The translations under genes and the position numbers were made by a program. A DNA stretch of 64,000 nt from Thinopyrum elongatum. Lineage: Eukaryota; Streptophyta; Magnoliopsida; Poales; Poaceae. This document shows, in pieces, positions 23,802 through 34,649 of the stretch (its first letter is position 1; every line of letters starts with the position of its first letter). The notes under the pieces are model-generated. The model saw only the letters and a list, made by a program, of their open reading frames with translations, was not told the DNA's origin and searched no databases. Where the stretch lies: contig CM022297.1 of the NCBI GenBank assembly GCA_011799875.1, positions 367,455,105 through 367,519,104 of the forward strand, in the 5' to 3' direction.

Positions 23802-23836
23802 TAAAGCAGCGACAATTAATACGGATCGAAGAAAGT

Positions 23837-25007
23837 ATTTCTATTTTAGAATAGAATTCAGGCTATATGACTCGAGCCACAATTAATACGGATCGAAGAC
23901 CAAACGTGAAGGCTTTCTTTCAGTTAAAAATCTTCACGAGAAGCGAGAGTTAAATGTTGAAGCACTTTATATTGGAAGGCATCTTTAGCTCTCTGATAGG
24001 CAGACATTATTGTAATTCCTTGCAATGTTTTTCAGTGAATAAAGTGCTTCAACCCCTCAAACAAAAAAAGTTAAGGGCCACTCGGGCTCGGATTTAGTTA
24101 AACATTAGGTTTTTCCTATTTCTATTCGTGTTTTGAATTAGATTTGATTCATAAACCAATCCAATTCAGTTTGGAAAAATTCTACAAAAACCCAACATAA
24201 TATTTAGGACTTAGGGAGATTATTTTGGGACCAAGTATTACATACAATAATTATATAAACTCTATTATGGGCATTCTAAATATTCCCTAATAAATAAATT
24301 TTGGGTTCTAAATAACTCCCAAAAAAATTGAACTCCAAATAAAATCTAAGGCTTCAAATCCTAGTCAAAACAAGCTAAGCTAAAGCAACACAAGCAAAAT
24401 TTTAATTAACCCTATTTAAATGGTTAACATTCCAAAAGACAAAAAAAATGGATTTTTTTACTATCTATTTCTGTTTCACGGTTCACAAGGGGGCATTTGA
24501 GCTCAGAAGAAGAAACTCCACATCCGATAACGAAAGTGTCCTTGGAGAACTCCTATTGTGTAACAGGAACAAAGGCTGAAGGACCAGAACTGTTTACTAA
24601 GCACAAAAAATAGATAGTACATGAAGGACCAGAACTCCTTGGAAAACTCAACTGTTTACTAAGCGCAAAAAATACCAAAACTTTCAATTAAACTGACTAT
24701 ATTGGGGTGAGATAACCTAGCCACCACAAAATCCTGAGTGGTATAAATAATGCCCTATCTCTAAAAATAAATCAATGACTAGTTTAGAGATGTTACATGG
24801 TACAGTACTTTGACATTATCTGATCAAGTTTGGCTTGAGCCCATTCCTTTAGAGAGCCAAGCAATTTTTGGCATTTTTGCTTGTGCACAGCGGAGTCTGC
24901 AGATATGAAATTGGTCTGCAAGTGGTAGGCCTCCAGAATTTGCAGTTACGAAGTTAATGTCTGCTAGTGGAAGGAACTAATGTAGCTCGGATATTCTTAT
25001 CACATTA
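23837..25007. other. AT-rich intergenic DNA 3' of the DnaJ gene
   Basis: No gene recognised. ACAATTAATACGGATCGAAGA occurs at 23812 and again at about 23879. A block AGGACCAGAACT...CAACTGTTTACTAAGC is locally duplicated at 24580-24670. The part nearest 25007 should contain the DnaJ 3' UTR. Confidence 0.4.
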
Positions 25008-27950
25008 TTATGCAGTAGCCAAACTATCACACAGAGTCTGGTATGCTGCACTGCAACGTTTGAATTTCTCCTCTGCGGTAGCCTGCCCATGAAAGAAAAT
25101 CCATTATATTCATGAGTTTTGTAGACAAACAATTATAACAGTGAAGTCCTTGCGGTAAATAAAAAACAGAAGTTCAAAACATCAAACTAGACACTAGAAG
25201 ATACAATGTTTTGCAGGTATTATGTCGGTCTGAACTAAAACTGAATGCATGTCTTCTACTGAATCATGTATAACCTGCTTTTGAATGGAAAAAATGGCTG
25301 TAACATATGTTTTGTATGGAACCTACCTGAGCTGCTAACCAACCGTTAATGATCTAATGTTGCATTAATTATAGATGGTGTAGTGCATTATCACTAAGGT
25401 TGGACCATTGGAAATACGCTCCTACAGCATTTGTGTCAAGAATAAAGGACGAAAGAGGGGGTCTGGATGTGTAGTTTTAGTTCCTGATATTCAATTTGTA
25501 TCGTTTGGCTAATTGTCATCTCACAGTAGCACCTGAGCCTGAGGTGAACTCAGGAAACCAGCAGATCTATCACAGAATGAAATGAAGGCATACAAAAAAA
25601 CTTTGCAAAGATTGCAAAGAGAAGTTAAACTTGGATGTTGAAAGATTACTACCTTCGATGAGCCATGATGACGATCTGGATGCCATCTAAGTGCACACGT
25701 CCGGTATCTAGTATGAAAAGGGGAGATAAATGGTAAAACAATGTTCCACAGCAAAAACAAAATGAAGGATACAATGTATCATGGCTCGTGCCATAATCCC
25801 AAAAAAATTACTTAAGGCTAGTGAAATGCTCAAAGCCTCAACAATCTTACGCGCTTTTAACATCTTCGAGTTTTAGTGGGCCAGAAGTACTCAATCCAAG
25901 AGCCTGACGCGCCACAGATACCTCTGTCTGGGTGGATATTTCGCCCTCGTCGTCTGTTTCATAACTCCAGTGTCGGGAACTTTCTGAATGAGAACGTCTT
26001 GAATTCCTCCTTGGAAAATCATCAGATTCAAAAGACCAATAATATGTGTGCTGGTTCCCACGAAAAGCATTGCGAAAAACAGTCTCTGGTTCATCATCAT
26101 CATCGCTTGTGCAAAACTCAAATCCCCCTGTCCAAACAAGAAACACCCAAACTTTATAAAGTTCGGTACAAGTCTAACTAGAATAGAATATAGTGACCGA
26201 AATAGCCGTACTTCATAAATGCTTAAGAAGTTGGAGTCCTGACTCCTGAATTAAACTACGGTGCATGCCAGAAAATGATCCAAATTTATTCATAAAGTAG
26301 AAAGAGAAGTGCAGATAAGGAACTGTACCCCTGCTTTTGACAGTATCGTAATAAAACTCATGTGGACGGAAACCATTATTCCTCGAGTCTCTGACCCAAC
26401 GGTGTCCTCTAAACCATGAAGGACCACTAGATGCATCTTTTTTCTCATCTTCATCACGCCAACTCTGAACATTGTTATAAATGAAAATGTCTAGGTTAAA
26501 AACATTTAATATAAGTACTTACAAGTCATTTTGATTGAAAAATGCAACCGGTGTTAAAGTGAATACAACTACGGGAGCACAAAAATACAGAGCAATATTT
26601 AGTTCATTTTCTTTCCTTGCAAAACTTTAAGCAATGAAATAAAGAGACATTTCTTCTATACCAGTCTCTTGATTACTAAATTTTACACACCTTGTAGAGT
26701 TGCAAGCCTTAAAGCTGCCAATCTCAAAAAGGATTAAGCCTACCAAGTTTCTCACAGATATCTTCTAGAAAAACTTTGAGCATTCATTTATCTCAAAACT
26801 TTGCAGGGTATATATGGTTCATATGTTTTTCAAAACACTGCATTTATTCTTGACGAATGTAAGTTAAACTTACAAGAATGCAAAGAACATGATAACAGAT
26901 AATGAGTAATACGTATCTAAGTTCGATCATCCTAAGTTCAGCAGTTATGAAAGCCAATCATCTTAACCTAACCTAATTACTCAACACTAATTGAACAAAT
27001 TGAATGACACAAAGATGCTAATCATTTGTTTCACTGACATCGAAGAGCTGCTCGGCATACTCAGAGAGATTCCGTATCATTGTTCTTTTTGTGTCTCTAT
27101 TTCTCCTGCGTTTTGCATAATAATTGAACCTCTGCCGAAAGCAAAAGATAGTAGTGTTAGCTCTTTCACTGTTCAAGAAACGAACAAATTTCTAGTGATA
27201 AGTCATCATCAGTTGCAAAAAAAAAAAGAAATTAAAAGTGCACTTACAAGCAAACAAATTATACAAACAAGAAAACTTAAGCAGGCTGCGCAGGCAAAGT
27301 GGCTGAGCCAAGCAAGACACATCACACCATGGCAAAAGATGATTTTGGAAAGCACAAGGAATTCCATTCCGTTCAAGCTTCCACGATCTATACGGCCCTA
27401 ACTATTCTCTGGGGAGCATTTCGCCAAGCATACAAGGACGTCCAAATTCACCTTGAGGAACTCAAAACTCAGAAGCATCTAATTTCGTCAAAACAAGCAA
27501 GCATCTAATTGAGAAGTCCCCAAATCTACCGGTCGTATGGCCTACCTTTCTCACGGGAAATACATCAAACAGATCAAGCAAGAATTCCTCTTAAAATTGA
27601 GAAGAAAAAGGAAGGATTTTACCCCCGCACCCAATTCATCAAACACGCGAGCAATACATCGACGGAAACGGAAGGCTTTCCCCCATACAGGCATGTCAGC
27701 AAACAGCCTACCGACCAACTGCGAAGTACAGGCGGATCTAACAAAATAAAAATAAAAATTCTTCCCGAGAGCTATCAATCAATAACACAACAGGGAGGGA
27801 GATGTTTACGTGGTGCCACTGCGTCTTGCGCTTCCGCTGCAGGGGAGGCGTGGAGTGGAACGACGCGGTGGCCGCCAGCTGCTGCGGCGCCGCCGCCGCG
27901 AGACGGTGCGGGCGGTGGCCTGAGAGAAGAGCCGACTTGACGTGGTTCAT
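25008..27950 (-). CDS. J-domain (DnaJ/Hsp40) co-chaperone, probably mitochondrial
   Basis: Six exons with GT-AG introns: 27810-27950, 27039-27131, 26329-26464, 25851-26127, 25653-25707, 25008-25082. They join in frame to a 258-aa protein with no stop. The N terminus MNHVKSALLSGHRPHRLAAA, rich in Arg/Ala/Ser and lacking acidic residues for the first ~45 residues, looks like a mitochondrial presequence. A basic block (YYAKRRRNRDTKR) and a Ser/Asp-rich middle follow. A compact C-terminal J domain spans about residues 193-255, with the diagnostic His-Pro-Asp at 225-227 in RWHPDRHHG and a helix IV block EEKFKRCSAAYQTLCDS. J proteins stimulate Hsp70 ATPase; the partner here is unknown. An in-frame upstream Met at 28040 is an alternative start; I chose 27950 because it begins a presequence-like segment. 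This is the only intact non-transposon gene seen. Confidence 0.88.
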
Positions 27951-27959
27951 CTCGGCGGA

Positions 27960-28045
27960 TGGGCCGTGCGTCACACCCACACATTTCGCTGCTGTGTGAG
28001 ATAGAGAGGAGGAGATGAGGCAACTAGGCTGCTGGCCCATGGGCC
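27960..28045 (-). promoter_or_regulatory. Site II (TGGGCC) motifs upstream of the DnaJ gene
   Basis: TGGGCC occurs at 27960-27965. The palindromic pair GGCCCATGGGCC occurs at 28034-28045, within 100 bp of the chosen ATG. TGGGCY (site II) elements are bound by TCP factors and are common in plant promoters of nuclear genes for mitochondrial and ribosomal proteins. That fits the predicted mitochondrial location, but the role is inferred. Confidence 0.45.
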
Positions 28046-29065
28046 ATGCGATGGATAATTGGTGCCGGATTGTGACCCCATGTGTTAGCGTGTGTGAGAC
28101 AGTACTTATGCGGGACTAATGGTTCCTCAAAAAAAAATGTGGGACTAATACCTTCACTTCACAAAAAATGTGGGACTAATACCCTGCCTCAAAAAAATGT
28201 GGGGCTAATAACCCTAAAAAAAGTGGGACTAACTAATCAGAGAGGGTGATCTAAAAAAAACTAATCAAAGGGTGCCCGGCATGCCTTTTTTTGACTGGGC
28301 TGGGAGCATGCTACTTGGTGCGTCTAGCCGCCACCACATGTCGCGCGTTGGGTGCACCCCGCAGAAGTACGATTTTCCCTCCTTTCTACACGTATTTTTG
28401 GATTATTTGGATTTTTGAGTTATACTGGATTTTCCTGTGTTTTCTCGGAAAAAAATCCTCGCGTGAAGCACAATTGTGCTTTCCGAAAAGGCGAAATAAT
28501 AGATGTGCTTCTCAAGGAAGCCCAACTACGCTTTTGGTTTCTGTTTTTTTTTAGGTTTGCTTTCTTTTTTCTTTTGGTTTACTTTTTTTTGGGGGGGGGG
28601 GGGGGGGGGGGGGTGGTTGTTGGTTGGGGTGTGGGGTGGGTTTAGTCAAACCTATTAACATGAGATACAGTTTTGACGATCTTGACCTGAGAAAATCAAC
28701 GGTTCATGATTTAGACGCATGGTTCATGAACTAAAATGTTTAAAGAAAACAAATCTACGAAAAAGCGTAAAACTTCCAAGTCGCGAAAGTGGCACACTGA
28801 CACCACCAGAGAAAGTTAGAGTGCCCTTTGCAAGGGGTACTCTTAATTAGCGATTTCAGGTATTATGGCACATACATGATGCATGTAGTATTCAGTTGCT
28901 ATCTGTTTTGGGCCCAATGATAGTAGATGTGACCTTAAAAACAGATTGCACATGTAGGGCGTACCTACCTTGAGCTACCCGGATGCACAGGGCACCAGGT
29001 GCAAGATATTTTTCTATGTAAGTTTCATGCATAATATAGTATGTGAAACTCCAAAAACTCTCATG
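28046..29065. other. Upstream non-coding DNA with simple repeats
   Basis: 28105-28240 has four to five irregular copies of AAAAAATGTGGGACTAATA. A T8 run and a G23 run lie at 28583-28613. No gene is recognised. Confidence 0.5.
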
Positions 29066-29438
29066 TGATCCCGACCTCCAGTGATCCTGGATGAACAGTA
29101 AAATCCAAAAAAATTCAAAAAAATATGAATTTTTTTGTCAAGAAACTTTGATGTTTTTTCTACATGCGTGCCAATTTTCGTGATGAAATGACATTTGTGG
29201 AGGTCTTGGCAAAAAAAACAAAATCATGCTCCAAAAAAACTGTTTTTGAAGCATTTTGGAGCATCGATTTTGTTTTTTTTTTGCCGAGACCTGCATGAAT
29301 GTCATTTCGTCATGAATTTTTGCACGCATGTAGGAAAAACATCAAAGTTTCTTGCCAAAAAATTTCAGATTTTTTTGAATTTTTTTACTATTTTTTCGGA
29401 TTTTACTGTTCATCCGGGATCACTGGAGCTCGGGATCA
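29066..29438. mobile_element. Foldback (long-hairpin) MITE
   Basis: The left arm TGATCCCGACCTCCAGTGAT and the inverted right arm TGATCCCGAGCTCCAGTGAT start arms that pair, imperfectly, over nearly the entire 373 bp. The centre is near 29250 (GGTCTTGGCAAAAAAAACAAAATC versus GATTTTG...TTTGCCGAGACC). No coding capacity. A transcript would form a long stem. Superfamily not determined because no clear TSD could be fixed. Confidence 0.75.
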
Positions 29439-32400
29439 CATACTACACGTCCGTGAAACTCCATCATTAGACAAAAAAATATGTGCGATTATATGATAGG
29501 GCACCACATCCTTTTCTCTCTGGATTCGCCCTTGTGTACACGTGACATATTGTAGCAATAGTTGCACATAAAACTATTGCGCGTAACTTTTAGATCATTA
29601 AATCCCAATCGACAGTGTGAGTCGGCCTCAGACTCCATTGTGAGCCGGGCGGCGGCGTCATTCTCCCACGTCGTTACCCTCTTGGGGGCATCGCCTTCAA
29701 GGTCATTGGTCCCATTCACGCTTTCCTGGAGCTGAACGTGCACGACATCGCGATCGGCAGATGCTTGGTTGGCGATGTGAATGGTTTGAACGACTTCTTG
29801 TGTGGCAATGATGGCAGCTTCAGGCGGAGTTGGGTTGCAGCTAGATTTTGGTAGTCGGTCTCATCCGGCATGTTCGAGGGGTTGTCGTGCCTCACTTGGT
29901 CTTTCTGGAGTCGAAGCTGCTGAGGTGGGCCCTTGCGGCGACGATAACGCGAGGCGGGCGGTCAGTTCCGGCGCTGGCTCGATGTAGACCCAACACTTTT
30001 TCTCCTGCAATGCTCGTCGACAGAGTCGGGGCTGCCTGGTCGCCGGCGCATGTGGTTGACGGTTTGGCTTTCGCCGGCATAGACCTCGACACTTGTTTGC
30101 GGTGATGGCTTCATGGTTGTCATCGATGGTCAAGTCGCAGTCGCTGGCTCGCGGAGAAGTGATGACGATGGCACCGGATGGCAACCTCGACAGTCCTTTT
30201 CTCCTCGATGGTGTGTGTGTTCTTGTGTGGATTGTTAGGTCGCCCAGGATGCCTTGTTGCAAGCGTGTTGTGTCAGTTTTCGTCCGGTTCTCCGCAAATA
30301 AACCTGGCAAATCTTTCCTTCTTTTTTAAGAAATCGAGGTCATCATGGGCTGAGTTCTGAAAAAATAAATCCCAGCCAACATCGAGATCAACGGATAAAA
30401 TAAATTCAACTTATGTGAATAAACTTGATGGCTTGCTTGTCTTCTGTTTTAATTATAAAATAGTTAGTATACACCTTTCTAAATAAAAACATGAAGTTTT
30501 TGAAAATCACATGAACATTTTATTCAAAGGAGTGAACACTTTTTAAAGTTTAATGATTTTTCAACATACATGAACAATTTTTAGAATAAAGCGAATTTCA
30601 TGTTAAATGTGTGAATACTTTTTAACAGTAGATGAACATTTCTAAATACGAATTTTTAAATGTACAAATACTTCAAAAATTGCTTGGGCATTTTATTGTA
30701 ATACGTGAACATTTTTTATTACATAAACAAGTTTTTGTGACATAAGGAATGTTTCAAAAATGTTCAGAGGTACACGTACTTTTAGAATGAATAAAAAACA
30801 TAAAAACAAACAAAAAAATAAGAAAAATGTGCAGAAAACCAATAATGGGCCTGGCCCATGAGGTATGCGGCTGTGCGATTTTCTCTCTATTTGGCCTCAT
30901 CCTCTCACACGATGAAAAAAACATGAACGTATCAGAACTTTTCATGTTGGTGCAAGTTATTTAGTAATGTCTTTATGTGAAAGAATAAATCGCGATCAAT
31001 CTCTAAGATCAAATCTAAATTAATTAAGCTTACCTTAAATCACTCAATCACATTAATTAGGAAACAAATAACCAATGTTAAGAAAATTAATGTGTAAATC
31101 ATAAAAAAGAAATCTCATTATTAAAGCATTTATGTACCTACTTAATTTGTAATAATGGAATATTATCTCTACTCCTAACCCTGAAGGAGTAGTCCATACG
31201 TTGTTCGTTCATTTCCATAGCCTCAATCGATCAAAGACTTCCCCTCGCTTCGATCCCCACGCATCGGTAAAAAAATTCCTCCCCTTCTCTCTTCTCCCAT
31301 ATGCACTCATAAGAAAAATAATCGAGAGATGGAAACCCACGCATAGATATCAATCCCCTTCCCCTCTCCCGTTCTCTTTCCATAGGCGCCGATCTCCTCC
31401 TCTGCTCCCGTTCTCCTTTGTGACTTTGAGAGGGAAAGGAAAGGACCATGAGAGGCCTCGGATCGCAAATCCTCCTGACCTGAGAGTCCTTCACCAATTC
31501 CATCGCCGCACAATCCAACGCCATCCTCACGCCTCCCGTCTTTCCCTCCTTGTTCCTCTCCGGGTCACCTATGTGCACCCAGATTTCCTCTTTCTCTCTT
31601 GAGGCGCGGGGTCAGTGTCAAGACTGATGCACGTCTCTTCTGTCACTCCCGGTCGTGGCTTGGCCGTAGCACCTCGACGACGACGGTGACTGCGGGAGAG
31701 ACGCGCCGACGTGCCCGTTCAAGCTCGGCCACCAGCGACCCTGGATGTGGTGCTGTTGGGGTTCGTCTCCGAACTCGACCTAGGGCGCCTCAACTCTTTC
31801 TGCGTTGGCGGCTCGCTACACAAGGTCGCAGTCCACTCAAGAAGGGAGATGAGCCGATCATGGTGTTTGAGTTCATGGCAGAACTGCAGGAAGACGCCCA
31901 AGCCGAGCTGGTTGTTGGTATGACACTGAATTCCATAAGCACAGTGCGCTTGAGTCTTGAAACGCGTTTCCAGGGAGACCACATCTTGTGGTGGTGGCAG
32001 AATGATGTCGTCCCTGCAGTTGTTGCTACTCACCGAGCTTGGATGGGAGCTCAACGTCCAGGACATTCACACTCTTAGATCAAAAACTCCATCTTACTAA
32101 CACGTACATTGTTCTCTTCGATTCATATCTGGAAAAAAACCTGGTTGGTTGACCGGGACAAAGTGGAGGACGTGTGTGCGCTGATCTACTTTTTGCATTT
32201 TTTGGCTGCTATCCTGCTGAAGAAGATTGGCCCCAATGGTACGCACTACCTACTTGGCTTAATGTTAAGATCTGCAAGTTTATATGTTTTCATGGCACTA
32301 AAACACTTGTTTCAGTTTGCTCTTTGGATTCTCAGAATTAGTGGTTCCTTAAGTAGTATCATGTTTTTGCGGTCTCGAAAGAAGTGAACAGCTAGCTCTG

Positions 32401-33689
32401 GGTTTAAGTTGGACACAAACCATTAAGTACGTTATGCGATCATCGATCTCGCCTGTAATCATGCTGGTCGTGCTAGCAGCCTAGCACTGAAGACAACATA
32501 GAGTCATAGAGTATATTGCTTGGACCAGTGACACATATTCTACTTGCTTAACAGAGGGCAGACTGACAATTTCTCGGTGGATACAACAAGTTTGAGAAGA
32601 CCCAAAATTGTAGGATTTTCTAGCTTCTCATGTTGCTACAATTTCTGAAATTCAGTCATGCATTTGTCCGTTTTCACCAAACCTTACAATAAAGAATATT
32701 CAACTTCCAACTTCTCCTACATCCGGCCATGTAATCTTCTCCTACATCCTAATTTTCCAGTGATTTGGTGTTCCGAACATGGGGACTTAGAGCAACCGCT
32801 AATGGTCGCAACGATGCATACTGGTGTGTCAGGTCAGTGTGTCATCCACTTCTTACTCCCCTCCTCTGCGTAGTCACATCTCTGTTTTATTTTTGTTCTC
32901 TCATTCAGGAGGATGAGCACTGCGCAATCACATCTTTGGATGATGGAACTATCAAAATATTTAATATCATGCAATTTTATCCTATAAGTAGTACCTACAT
33001 CACAGTCTATTAAATTTCCCTTAATGCTCTTGTTCATCGATGTTGAATTTCCTCTATTTTTAGCCTAACTTAAGGTGTTGTTATGGTACTATACTATAGT
33101 AATGAGCTATTGCAATATATTATGCACTACCATAATTGTTCATTACTAAATTCTAACTGCTCGCATTCTGATTTTCAAATACATCTACATTTTCCAGTGG
33201 GGTTTCTTACATTACAGGTTATATGGATGAAGGAAAAGAGGCCAGCAGCGCTGGGCTAAACAATTCAGGGAGGTACTGGATTGGCCTGTGCAAAAAGCAT
33301 GGTAAAGGTAACTTGAGTGTGCACTTTAGGTCTTTATTACATTTCTAAAATGGTTGCTTATAAGTTTTAGCTATCCTATCAAGTAAATCTCAATCTCTCA
33401 TGATTGGGACAAACTTTCTCATAATGCATTCATCTATATATGTGAGAAAGTTAAATTTCTTGTAGTATCAGAGAAAGAAAGTTTGAATAGTATTTTCTTC
33501 ACATGTAATCTTATTTTCACTTTGGAACATACTAACTAAGCTATCCAGCCCATTTGTTCAAAATAGACGAAGGTGAATACTCTGGATAACAATTTGCTGA
33601 GAAAGTCATTCCAATAATCCTATTTGTTTCAGGCATAGCTAGAGTGTATTACAACTCAAGAGTTTCTTGTGTTGATACCTGTTTATCCA
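29439..33689. other. Intergenic DNA with possible gene or retroposon fragments
   Basis: 29490-30330 is GC-rich and ends in a T-rich tract (TTTCCTTCTTTTTT), compatible with a retroposed fragment, but no domain is seen. 30480-30780 contains many degenerate GTGAACATTTTT motifs. 31200-32080 is GC-rich with a 159-codon plus frame of unknown nature. Near 32760-32840 and 32908-32960 are pieces bounded by splice-like signals (TTTTCCAG, CAGGTCAGT, TTCAG), the second reading EDEHCAITSLDDGTIKIFNI. These may be exons of a gene disrupted by MULE 1, but they cannot be joined convincingly. Confidence 0.3.
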
Positions 33690-34649
33690 CCACATGTAGA
33701 GAGAATTCCTTATTTGGCCCTTTCTTAAAATTTAGTTCCCTTTCTGACCCTAGTAAAAAAAATCTTCCTGTTCTAACACTCAAACTTCAGTTTGTTCCCT
33801 ATATGACATTTCTGTCAGCTTTGGCAACTAACACCGTTAAATCCGACGTGAAAAGTCCATTTTACCCTTGGTGTAGTTTGTGACCAAAATTGTGAACTGG
33901 AAGTCAAAAGCAATGGTGATGTGATCTGTTTTTGTCTTGAATACATTACCAAATGAAACCAAATCTGCTATTTAGCACATCTTTAATTTTAATTGGATAA
34001 TTGGACAGAACCTCCCTTGTATTTTGATGATATATCCCATGTACAGTTCATATATGCACAAATTATAATATACTTGGAGAAGATTCACATGTATGCAAAC
34101 TAAAAGTTCATAGAAACTTGGTCTAGGTTCACATATACGCAAACAGTCCACATATTTAGTCCTCTACACACATTCAGGTTCACATATAATAGTCCAGGTT
34201 CACATCATGTCAAATACAACACATGAAGGTCACATATAGCACGTACAAAAGCCCAGGTTCACATATATATTACATAAACAGCTCAAAAGTTTCCAAAAAT
34301 GAACCATGATATGGAAAGGGATCAAATGAGAATCACAAGCTAAGCCTCCTTTTGCTTCGTGTGCTCATTGCAGGGCTAGCAGGATTCATTTTTTTTGCTT
34401 CGTGTGCCCATTGTAGGGCTGTCATGTGGCACCATAGGAAGGTGTGGCAACTTATCAGCAACCTCTTTGCTTTTTTTTGGCATGTACCTTCACAACAACA
34501 GATGTTTTCTTATTGGCCATACAAATGGGCTGATTTCTTGATCTACACATACACATTCATGGCAGCACATCATACATCACATATAGTAGCCCAGGTTAAC
34601 AATAGAACAATGCAGAACATAACATAAAATTCAGAAGCAACCATAGGTT

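Larger units (their letters stand above)
22899..23836. mobile_element. Old Stowaway (Thalos/Eos-like) split by a Harbinger-type insertion
   Basis: The left flank CCGATCTTTAATTGCATTGTACTAA and the right flank AGCAGCGACAATTAATACGGATCGAAGAAAGTA join into the typical GTACTAAATCAGCGACAATTAAT core and GGATCG...AGTA end of grass Stowaway elements. The arms are degenerate. The Harbinger-type element interrupts the core at TAA. Confidence 0.6.
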
